The notes beneath the pieces are model-generated. The model worked only from the letters and a program-made list of their open reading frames with translations. It was not told where the DNA came from and did no database searches. From Legionella sp. (GTDB lineage Bacteria; Pseudomonadota; Gammaproteobacteria; Legionellales; Legionellaceae): a stretch of 33,034 nt of DNA. Position numbers and translations under genes: made by a program. Positions 17,176 to 23,986 of the stretch are shown here, one piece after another. The stretch covers positions 1 to 33,034 of the forward strand of contig JAUXWR010000462.1 of the NCBI GenBank assembly GCA_030680075.1, written 5' to 3'. Within the stretch, counting starts at the first letter, position 1; every line of letters starts with the position of its first letter.

Positions 17176-17706
17176 ATGAAAAGATATAATCTAGCGCTTA
17201 TTTCATTAAATAATGATTTATATACTTCTTTAATTGCTGGTAAAGAAAAAAATTCCTTTGGATATTGCATTGGTGAAACATCTATTCCTCACATTACAGT
17301 TTGTCAATTCGTATGCAACTCATCTCACATTGAAAGCGTGTGGAATATTATCCGTAATAAATTTGAAAATACCATGCTGAACATTACATTTAGGTTATAT
17401 AGCAATATTACATTTGATAACAGAATTTATTGGCTCTCATTAACCCCACAAGAGAGAGAAGCATTACAAAATATATTTGATATAGTTTCTAACCACGTAG
17501 AATCATTAAGAAGCGATACCTATGATCCACATCTAACACTTTTAAATTATCAAAAAAATAACCTTTATATAAATAAAGAGGAGCTAGAAAATGGTGTTAT
17601 TATCAGTGATGATTTTTATCTTTCTTTAGGGGAAAGTGATGAAATTGGCCAGCTAACCAAAATTATTTTTCAATCAGACGAAATACCAAAACAGACTTTA
17701 AATTAA
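17176..17706 (+). CDS. 2H phosphoesterase-like (2'-5' RNA ligase-type) protein
   Basis: A 176-residue protein with two H-x-T motifs, PHITV (His39-Thr41) and DPHLTL (His119-Thr121), about 80 residues apart. This is the mark of the 2H phosphoesterase superfamily (LigT/ThpR, CPDase, AKAP7-like), which act on cyclic phosphates or 2'-5' linkages in RNA or nucleotides. The gene is markedly AT-rich, with ATA and TTA codons common, compared with umuC beside it, which suggests separate acquisition. An in-frame GTG at 17149 would add nine residues; the ATG at 17176 is preferred because the family usually starts shortly before the first strand. It is not in an operon with its neighbours. Substrate unknown. 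Confidence 0.72.
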   Translation: MKRYNLALISLNNDLYTSLIAGKEKNSFGYCIGETSIPHITVCQFVCNSSHIESVWNIIRNKFENTMLNITFRLYSNITFDNRIYWLSLTPQEREALQNIFDIVSNHVESLRSDTYDPHLTLLNYQKNNLYINKEELENGVIISDDFYLSLGESDEIGQLTKIIFQSDEIPKQTLN

Positions 17707-17781
17707 ATTATGATAATTTATTCCGGCTTGCATATATATTATTAGAAAAGTCACTGGATTGCTCGCCTGCGGCTCTCCTAA

Positions 17782-17922
17782 CTAATTTCACAATTTGCAC
17801 AAATATTATCTATCCTAAATGGCGCCAGATCTTCAATCAGGTGGCCAATATAATGCCTGACTCGCGAATCCCCTTCCCTGTCGTCCCGGAATTTAGAGAG
17901 ACTTAACGAGCGCGCGAGTTTA
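17782..17922 (-). repeat. Dispersed 141-bp repeat, copy B (inverted relative to copy A)
   Basis: The reverse complement of the 1-141 segment. Bases 17879-17922 are identical to 44-1; the rest matches at most positions. An 85-codon open frame runs through it but looks like repeat translation, not a gene. Confidence 0.85.
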
Positions 17923-18089
17923 GTCTCTCTAAATGTCCGGGATCTATTTTCAGGCTGGTACGGGGTATTAATCTTAAGATTATGACCAGTAATACTGCCT
18001 GACAAGGTGCACGGAGTGGAATGGATCCCGGACATTTAGTAAGACTAGGTTCGCACGCTCACCAAATCTTACTAAATTCCGGGACGACA
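17879..18089. repeat. 211-bp nested palindromic element
   Basis: Two arms of about 67 bp (17879-17945 and 18023-18089) are inverted repeats of each other, starting TGTCGTCCCGGAATTTAG on the outside. Each arm is itself a hairpin of some 20 bp: TCCCGGAATTTAGAGAGACT pairs with AGTCTCTCTAAAT(G)TCCGGGA in the left arm. In the right arm the variable bases of the stem change on both sides (GTAAGA/TCTTAC), keeping it paired. Close to the centre is a 14-bp perfect palindrome, TAATCTTAAGATTA (17969-17982). No coding sequence is visible. A non-autonomous mobile element (MITE-like) is likely. Confidence 0.75.
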
Positions 18090-18091
18090 CC

Positions 18092-18139
18092 CATTAGAGC
18101 GTGCTTCAATCATGGTAAGGTTAAAAAGTTAGTGCTAAA
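18092..18139 (+). repeat. 49-bp dispersed block, copy 2
   Basis: Similar to 5928-5976. It starts directly beside the right arm of the palindromic element. Confidence 0.65.
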
Positions 18140-18236
18140 CGCTTTCTGGATTTCATATAAAAGCTCGCAATGAGAGCATCTTTTTCGAGATTTAAAATTG
18201 TCCTGTGCAATTCGAGAAAAATCGCATTTCTACGCT

Positions 18237-18269
18237 CTTAAGAAAATCTTAATAATAATTAATTATAAT
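18237..18269 (+). promoter_or_regulatory. PmrA-like box and -10 of the Rab-like gene
   Basis: CTTAAGAAA (18237-18245) and CTTAATAAT (18248-18256) lie 11 bp apart, one helical turn. The second matches the Legionella PmrA half-site cTTAATatT at 8 of 9 positions. A perfect TATAAT follows at 18264-18269, so the box takes the place of the -35, as in activator-dependent promoters. Activation by PmrA is inference. Confidence 0.5.
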
Positions 18270-18297
18270 AGCAGAAATTTAAATTTCGGTGATGAAA

Positions 18298-19299
18298 ATG
18301 TCAAGACAAAAAATTTTAGCTTCATCTACTCAAAAAAACAAACCTCTAGAAGATAATAATCCTGAATACGATCACTTATTCAGAATGCTTATCATCGGAG
18401 ACGGAGGAGTAGGAAAGACTTGTTTAGTGCACCGATTCACTAAGGATACCTATACCGACGGTTATATTTCATCAATCGCTGCTCCTTCTTATAGTTCAAA
18501 GGACATAAAAACTTACGGAAAAAAAGTTAAAACTCTGATTTATGACATTCATCCTCGAGATATAAAGAGCCGGATTGAACACGGTGTTCATGCGTATATG
18601 TTTGTTTTTGACGTTACGGATAGAACATCTTTCGATAATATAAAAGCATGGATGGATGAAATTAACCTTTCTCAGAATCCAATCATACTGGTTGCTAATA
18701 AAGTTGATTTAGTTCAAAAAAGAACGGTCAGTTCTGACGAAGCATCAAAATTTGTTGACGAATTAAAACGTGATAAAAATTACAATATTACCTATGCCGA
18801 AACTAGTGCCAAAACTGGTGAAAACGTTGATGAGGCTTTTACAAATCTGACTGATATGTGCATGGAAAAATATACACAACTTGAGAATCATTCTGCTTCA
18901 GAAGAACTCCAACTACAACAAGAGAATCGTGATAAACTTATCATGCAGCTGGATGGTTATATAAAAAGAATAGAAGCATATAATAACTCTCGTAATAAAA
19001 TAGATTTCTCTCACGGATTTTGGTTTTATGCGAATTCAAGAGCCTGTAACCGTGAAGCTAATTACCATTTGGCAATAAAACTTCAGTCAGAGCTGAAGGA
19101 AAAGAAACCACTTGAAGATATTTTTGATGATTTGAATATATCTAACCTTCGCGGACAAGAAATTTCGAAAAATAACATTCAGTATAAGCCTTATTTCAAG
19201 AACCGGGGAATTAATAGCAAGGAACTTAATAATATTCTTAAAGAAGCCTCTAAAATGATAGATTCTGATAAACAAGCTTCTTTTAAAAAAGGCTCTTAA
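18298..19299 (+). CDS. Rab-like small GTPase with degenerate switch II and a C-terminal extension
   Basis: A 333-residue protein. Residues 28-190 form a Ras-superfamily G domain most like Rab: G1 GDGGVGKT (34-41), switch I ISSIAAPSY (Ser in the place of the usual Thr), G4 NKVDL (134-138) and G5 ETSAKTG (168-174). The G3 motif WDTAGQE is replaced by YDIHPRD (82-88), so the catalytic Gln and the Gly that senses gamma-phosphate are gone. The last 140 residues are charged and unrecognised, and there is no C-terminal prenylation Cys. Rab-type genes are known from Legionella and are thought to be host-derived effectors. The start at 18298 follows a GGTGA site; GTG 18289 and ATG 18292 are also in frame. 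AT-rich composition and a PmrA-like box fit an acquired effector. Confidence 0.85.
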   Translation: MSRQKILASSTQKNKPLEDNNPEYDHLFRMLIIGDGGVGKTCLVHRFTKDTYTDGYISSIAAPSYSSKDIKTYGKKVKTLIYDIHPRDIKSRIEHGVHAYMFVFDVTDRTSFDNIKAWMDEINLSQNPIILVANKVDLVQKRTVSSDEASKFVDELKRDKNYNITYAETSAKTGENVDEAFTNLTDMCMEKYTQLENHSASEELQLQQENRDKLIMQLDGYIKRIEAYNNSRNKIDFSHGFWFYANSRACNREANYHLAIKLQSELKEKKPLEDIFDDLNISNLRGQEISKNNIQYKPYFKNRGINSKELNNILKEASKMIDSDKQASFKKGS

Positions 19300-19476
19300 G
19301 TAACAAAAATAACTACCAATACCTTTCACAGGGAGTGTGAACGTTTAATGTTGTCATATCGCTATCAGTTAGAAATAGATAAAGCAGTTCTTCAAAACCC
19401 TCCATTGCTCAATAAATGAAGTTTATTCAGAAATCAAAACATGGATAATAGGGAATAATAGTAAACAGGATATTTT

Positions 19477-20217
19477 ATGCATTTTCTTCTAATTCATGGT
19501 TCCTGGCATGGAGCCTGGTGTTGGGAAAAACTGACACCATATTTTTTGGCCGATAACCATCAAGTCACTTGTATTGATTTACCGGGCAGTGGTGAACGAT
19601 TTGGCGAAATAGATAAGGTTACGTTTGACGTTTTGGTTGATGCCGTCAAAGAGATTTTAGTAAAACAAACAGCGCCCGTTGTATTAATTGCCCATTCTGC
19701 TTCAGGATTACTTATTCCCGCGCTGGCCGAAAAATTCCCGCAAAAAATCGACCATATTTTCTATTTGACAGCCTGGTTGCCCAGAAATGGCTATTCATTG
19801 GTGGACATGGCCTGTGAATATAACAATTCTGAACTACCCTCCATATTTATTGATGCTCCTTATCCACACTGGACCATGGTTGATAAAGAAGGTGCCAGAC
19901 ACGTTTTTTATCATGATTGTGATAGAGAAATACAAAATTTTGCCTTAAGTCGCATTAAACCTAAAAATGGTTTACCTGATCGAGTCAAAATGAACGCAAT
20001 TGTTGTTAAAAACTCCATTGATAAAAGTACCTATGTGCTTTGCACGGAAGATAAGGTTATTAACCCCGCGTCTCAACGGGACATAGCAACGCGGTTTGGA
20101 TTAAATCCCGAACAAATTATCTCTTTTAAATCCGGACATAGCCCCTTTTTCTCACACCCCGAGGCTCTTGCCACCTTAATTACCAAGAGGATAAGAGGAA
20201 ACGAGCCTTCTCTTTAA
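19477..20217 (+). CDS. Alpha/beta hydrolase (salicylate/methyl-esterase-like)
   Basis: A 246-residue alpha/beta hydrolase. Its N-terminus, LLIHGSWHGAWCWEKL with the oxyanion HG, followed by VTCIDLPGSGE, is like the plant methyl-esterase and hydroxynitrile-lyase branch. The nucleophile is Ser74 in AHSASG, where Ala stands in for the first Gly of the GxSxG elbow. The catalytic His is His221 (SGHSPFFSHP). The acid is probably Asp in the TEDKV stretch. The AGGA site lies 8 nt before the ATG. There is no signal peptide, so it is cytoplasmic. Substrate unknown. Confidence 0.85.
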   Translation: MHFLLIHGSWHGAWCWEKLTPYFLADNHQVTCIDLPGSGERFGEIDKVTFDVLVDAVKEILVKQTAPVVLIAHSASGLLIPALAEKFPQKIDHIFYLTAWLPRNGYSLVDMACEYNNSELPSIFIDAPYPHWTMVDKEGARHVFYHDCDREIQNFALSRIKPKNGLPDRVKMNAIVVKNSIDKSTYVLCTEDKVINPASQRDIATRFGLNPEQIISFKSGHSPFFSHPEALATLITKRIRGNEPSL

Positions 20218-20337
20218 CAAAGCGAGCCTTACTTGTCCCTCAATATAGCCTCGCTGTATCTTGCTTCTTATCAAGGGAATCAGTACATTCATTACATTAG
20301 GACTTTTGCCTAGGTATTTACTAATTCAGGAAAAATT

Positions 20338-20790
20338 ATGCGTCTCTTAATCGCTACCTTCTTTGGAATATTTGCTTTTTTTGTTCATGCGGATACGATG
20401 AATCATTACATGAATATTTCTAACCAAATCCCGCAAATGGAAATGAAAGCAGACCCGCAAGCCCAAGCCTGGGCGCGCTCAGCGCGCAGTATCATGGTTA
20501 TAACCAATGAGTCTATTGCAGAAACGCTGACACAAGCGAATGAATTGGCAAAAGCGCAAGGAAAACCTTTATTTTGTTTACCCCTCAATACCACCTTAAA
20601 TGCAATGACAATGGGCGGGATTATTCTGCAAGCTTATCGCGACAACTCCAGTCAGCAAAGCGACAAAGACCGAATGACTGTCTCACAAATGGCTTGGGCT
20701 GGCGTCACGAAAGCCTATCCGTGCCAACCGCAGGTAGCGCAAACCAATTCATTTGCGGTGCAGCAAATGCAACATATTAGCGGAAAGTAA
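20338..20790 (+). CDS. Small exported protein, family uncertain
   Basis: A 150-residue protein with a clear Sec signal peptide: MRLLIATFFGIFAFFVHA followed by DT, cleavage expected after Ala18. The mature part has two Cys (FCLP and YPCQP) that could form a disulfide, and helical segments. The arrangement 'C-L-P ... G-I-I-L-Q-A-Y ... YPC' recalls Rap1a/Tai-like small periplasmic proteins, but this is pattern recognition only. An AGGAAAAATT site precedes the ATG. It is convergent with the AhpD-like gene. Confidence 0.75.
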   Translation: MRLLIATFFGIFAFFVHADTMNHYMNISNQIPQMEMKADPQAQAWARSARSIMVITNESIAETLTQANELAKAQGKPLFCLPLNTTLNAMTMGGIILQAYRDNSSQQSDKDRMTVSQMAWAGVTKAYPCQPQVAQTNSFAVQQMQHISGK

Positions 20791-20819
20791 AACCCTTTTA
20801 TTCGCTATTAGCATGACAA

Positions 20820-20855
20820 CAAAGCTTACTCCGCAGCATTTGTGAGTAAGCTTTG
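20820..20855. terminator. Perfect 12-bp stem-loop between convergent genes
   Basis: CAAAGCTTACTC (20820-20831) pairs perfectly with GAGTAAGCTTTG (20844-20855) around a 12-nt loop. It sits between the ends of two convergent genes, as a bidirectional terminator would, but neither side has a good T-run. Confidence 0.5.
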
Positions 20856-20889
20856 ATATAAATGAACTTCCTGATTACCAACGAAATGA

Positions 20890-21231
20890 TTATTGGTTAA
20901 ACTCTTCAAATGCTTCCAAGGCTTCCGCTGCGTACATTAAAGACGGGCCACCCCCCATGTAAACTGCCATGCCTAACGTTTCCATCAACTCTTCGCGGCT
21001 GGCCTGTAATTTCACCAACGCTTGTGAATGAAAACCAATGCAACCGGGGCAGTGGTTGGCGACTGCCAATGCCATTGCAATCAGCTCTTTAGTTTTTTTG
21101 TCCAAAGCGCCGTCTTTGGTGGCCGCTGCCGCTAAAGAGGAAAAGCCTGCCATTACTTCAGGCATTTCTTTACGCATTTTGGCTAATTGGGTACTGATAC
21201 CGCTGGTAACTTCATGGAATTTTTTTGACAT
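20890..21231 (-). CDS. Carboxymuconolactone decarboxylase / AhpD-like protein
   Basis: A 113-residue all-helical CMD-family protein. It has the redox motif HCPGCIGFHSQ, with Cys61, Cys64 and His68 placed as in AhpD-type peroxidase/disulfide reductases, so a redox role in peroxide defence is more likely than true lactone decarboxylation. CAGGAGAG lies just before the ATG. It reads in the same direction as the LysR gene upstream and might be cotranscribed with it, but the 92-bp gap leaves room for its own promoter. Confidence 0.88.
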   Translation of the reverse strand: MSKKFHEVTSGISTQLAKMRKEMPEVMAGFSSLAAAATKDGALDKKTKELIAMALAVANHCPGCIGFHSQALVKLQASREELMETLGMAVYMGGGPSLMYAAEALEAFEEFNQ

Positions 21232-21323
21232 TAGTAACTCTCCTGAGTGTGATAAATGGGTGCTAAATCTTTTGCATGAATTTTATAACACGGGCTGTTC
21301 TGAGGAACAACGCTCTTGTCTGT

Positions 21324-22202
21324 TTAAACTGATTTTAAGCTTGATATATCCGCCCATAATTGTTCTGCAATTATGCCGTGAGAAGGTTTTTGCAACCGAA
21401 TTGCGGCCATGATTAACTGGCGCTCATCAAAGTGGTTGCCTCTGAGTAATTGCAATCGCCCATCGGCTAATTCAGCAGCAATTAAATGACCCGGCAGGCG
21501 CCCCCAACCTAAACCGGCGACTATAATTTGTTTTTTTGTGATTACATCACTAACAGTCCAATGACGGCAATGCTCAACCACGCCAAAAGAAAAATTAGTC
21601 TTTGATGAGTCTTTTAAAATAACCTGCATACACTCCTTTAACGTATCCAGATGCTGTAATTGCTGTGTATATTGCGCGATGAATTGAGGCGCGGCTACAG
21701 CGAGCATAGATTCCGAGTGTAAAGGGATAACTTCTACCGCCTGTTTATTGATTAAATTTTCACTAATCACAATATCAGCATGCCCTTGCGTTAACCGCTC
21801 ACAAGCGCCACCCAAAGACTCTGATAAGAAATGAAAATGAGTTTGTGGGTAGCGTGTTAACCATTGACTAAATAAATTTTTCAATTTTTCCAGTGGGTAA
21901 AACACATCAATAGCAATAGTAATATCGCTTTCCATATCAGCTTTTAATAACTCTGCAAACTGATTAACGTGTTGCCAATGACTCATTAACACTTTGGCGC
22001 GCTGGTAGATCTTTTCGCCTTGTAAAGTTAAAACAGGCCGGTAATGACTCCTGTCAAAAAGCACCAGATTTAGTTGGTCTTCCAATTTTTTTACGGCATT
22101 GGTGATAGCAGGTTGTGATTTAAACAATATAGTTGCAGCAGCATGAAAACCGCCCTTTTCCACCACTACTACAAACACCTGTAATGCATCAAAATCAAAC
22201 AT
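21324..22202 (-). CDS. LysR-family transcriptional regulator
   Basis: A 292-residue regulator with the N-terminal LysR winged helix-turn-helix (about 3-62: FVVVVEKGGFHAAATILFKSQPAIT) and a periplasmic-binding-protein-like effector domain from about 90. It is divergent from the isocyanide cluster with a 96-bp gap full of TATCAA repeats, the standard layout for a LysR protein that controls both itself and the adjacent operon. The effector is unknown. Confidence 0.92.
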   Translation of the reverse strand: MFDFDALQVFVVVVEKGGFHAAATILFKSQPAITNAVKKLEDQLNLVLFDRSHYRPVLTLQGEKIYQRAKVLMSHWQHVNQFAELLKADMESDITIAIDVFYPLEKLKNLFSQWLTRYPQTHFHFLSESLGGACERLTQGHADIVISENLINKQAVEVIPLHSESMLAVAAPQFIAQYTQQLQHLDTLKECMQVILKDSSKTNFSFGVVEHCRHWTVSDVITKKQIIVAGLGWGRLPGHLIAAELADGRLQLLRGNHFDERQLIMAAIRLQKPSHGIIAEQLWADISSLKSV

Positions 22203-22214
22203 GATAATAGTTTG

Positions 22215-22275
22215 TTATCAATTTAATAGAAATTCAATATTATCAATTTATCAACTCTAACTCTACTATCAAATG
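22215..22275. promoter_or_regulatory. TATCAA repeat array between the LysR gene and the isocyanide operon
   Basis: TTATCAATTTA occurs twice exactly (22215-22225 and 22240-22250), and further TATCAA hexamers start at 22249 and 22267. Three of the four lie 25-26 bp apart, on about the same face of the helix every two to three turns. These are plausible binding sites for the LysR regulator. Confidence 0.5.
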
Positions 22276-22298
22276 ACTTTAACCAAATAGAGAAGAAG

Positions 22299-23234
22299 AT
22301 GCTGATAAGTCATACAGAAATAACTGCTCGAAAAATTTTGGCATTGCTACTGGCTAATAAACGCCAGGCCACGCTCAAAATAAACAACTGTCATAGTAAT
22401 TTTTGCCTTCAATGCCAGCGGCCTCATCTAGAGCAGGTCTCTTTTGCCATTAAAACTCAACAACCCCTTACCTTCATATTGCCCGCATTTCCGGCTAAAT
22501 CATCCAATCGCCAAAAAACGATTTCAGCAAAACCTGATTTAGGTGAAATTATGGGCTTGAGTAACTTAAATACTTTGTGCGGGAAAATAAATAAATTGCA
22601 CCCGCCAGGCGTAACATTGCTTATCTGTTCAGATGGTCGCGTGTTTAATGATTTAGTATTAGTGAGTGATGAAGACGTTGATCTTTACCAGCAAGGGATT
22701 AAAGACATCATCAAAAACCGCCAACTTACCCATCTTGATACTTTCTCGCTTGACGAGGTTTATAACGACCACGACTATGTTTTTATGCGAGAGCAACTAA
22801 TGAATGAATTTGGTGAGTCCCTCGAATTATTAAAACGACGCTTGCACCATGATGACGCACTTTTGTATCAATTTAATGGCATCCACCGCTTTGTTCTTGA
22901 AGATCAATTATCCCTTAAGTCATATCAATCAAAAAATCAGACGCGCAAAGAAGCCAAGGAGATCGCCTATGACGTTATCAGACGCTCGAATGCCTGGTCA
23001 CGTTTATTGGAAAATTATTTTCCTCATGGTGTGCGCTTATCGATTCATCCCCAACCTTGCGGCTCTGAAAAACTGGGCATTCAGTTCTTGCCAGCGACAA
23101 ATCGCTGGGCAACCCCCTGGCACAATGTTTTACTTAAAAATCACCAGGGCTGGCAATTGGTTAAACGCGCGGATGCAGAGCGAATAGGAGCCACCTTTCA
23201 TCAGGATCATTATGTGTTGGAGAGCTGCCAATGA
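22299..23234 (+). CDS. pvcA: PvcA/DIT1-type isocyanide (isonitrile) synthase
   Basis: A 311-residue member of the DIT1/PvcA family. These enzymes turn the amino group of tyrosine or tryptophan into an isonitrile using ribulose-5-phosphate as the carbon source. Conserved-looking motifs are FPAKSSN (64-70), SDGRVFND (111-118) and the C-terminal ATPWHNVLL (Thr272-Pro-Trp-His275). The gene is followed by PvcB-type oxygenase and P450 genes with ATGA overlaps, so translation is coupled. It is divergent from LysR. Whether the substrate is Tyr or Trp cannot be decided from sequence. The name pvcA is by family; isnA would be equally valid. Confidence 0.88.
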   Translation: MLISHTEITARKILALLLANKRQATLKINNCHSNFCLQCQRPHLEQVSFAIKTQQPLTFILPAFPAKSSNRQKTISAKPDLGEIMGLSNLNTLCGKINKLHPPGVTLLICSDGRVFNDLVLVSDEDVDLYQQGIKDIIKNRQLTHLDTFSLDEVYNDHDYVFMREQLMNEFGESLELLKRRLHHDDALLYQFNGIHRFVLEDQLSLKSYQSKNQTRKEAKEIAYDVIRRSNAWSRLLENYFPHGVRLSIHPQPCGSEKLGIQFLPATNRWATPWHNVLLKNHQGWQLVKRADAERIGATFHQDHYVLESCQ

Positions 23235-23986
23235 CGAATCAATTTACTCCCCATGTTATCACGAGCTCAAATCAGTCACTGGAAAGTGTCCCTGAGCTCT
23301 TGTCACAAGTAAGCACGCATAAATTGGTTTTGTTGCGAGGGTTTACGGCTCTTGAAAAAGAACAACTATTAGCCTTTTGTCAAAGCCTGGGAGCGCTTCT
23401 CTCCTGGGATTTTGGTCCTGTGATGGAAATGCGGGTTAACAAAGACACAAAAAATTATCTATTTACTGAAGGTGACGTACCGCTTCATTGGGATGGTGCC
23501 TTTTATCAGGAGCCGCGCTTTTTGGTTTTTCATTGTATACAAGCGCCTCTTCCTGATGCCGGTGGTGAAACGGTATTTGTGGACACCGAAAGTGTTTGGG
23601 AAAACCTCGATGAAAAAACAAAAGCGCTTTGGAAGCGTTACCAACTAACATTCTCTACCGAAAAACTGGCGCATTATGGAGGCAATATCACCCGCAATCT
23701 TGTCAATAAACATCCCGAGAGAGAGCGTACAATTTTACGCTTTGCAGAGCCTGTGGGTGAAGATTATCTAAATCCCGTCGACGTCTCTATCGTTAACAAA
23801 AACCATGCGGAATCAGAAGCTATTTTAACGGAAATAAGAGAAATAATGCGCCACCGTCAATATTGCTACGCGCATACCTGGCAAACAGGTGACTATCTCA
23901 TTGCGGATAATCGCTCTTTACTCCATGGGCGCAATGCTTTTAATGCTCATTCCCCGAGGCATTTAAGAAGGATACAAATTTTATGA
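23231..23986 (+). CDS. pvcB: PvcB/IsnB-type Fe(II)/2-oxoglutarate oxygenase
   Basis: A 251-residue TauD/TfdA-fold dioxygenase. The iron site is LHWDG (His86-x-Asp88) and the distal His232 (LLHGRNAF); the Arg in HLRRIQ near 246 would hold 2-oxoglutarate. In known isonitrile pathways (paerucumarin, rhabduscin) the PvcB/IsnB partner oxidises the amino-acid isonitrile, with desaturation and decarboxylation to a vinyl isonitrile in some cases. ATGA overlaps with pvcA and with the P450 gene indicate one transcript. Confidence 0.9.
   Translation: MTNQFTPHVITSSNQSLESVPELLSQVSTHKLVLLRGFTALEKEQLLAFCQSLGALLSWDFGPVMEMRVNKDTKNYLFTEGDVPLHWDGAFYQEPRFLVFHCIQAPLPDAGGETVFVDTESVWENLDEKTKALWKRYQLTFSTEKLAHYGGNITRNLVNKHPERERTILRFAEPVGEDYLNPVDVSIVNKNHAESEAILTEIREIMRHRQYCYAHTWQTGDYLIADNRSLLHGRNAFNAHSPRHLRRIQIL

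Noticed and set aside
17778..18035. 85-codon minus-strand frame with DREGDSRVRHYIGHLIEDLAPF
   Set aside because: It lies wholly in the palindromic and 141-bp repeats. Copy A at 1-141 carries only a piece of it, with stop codons.
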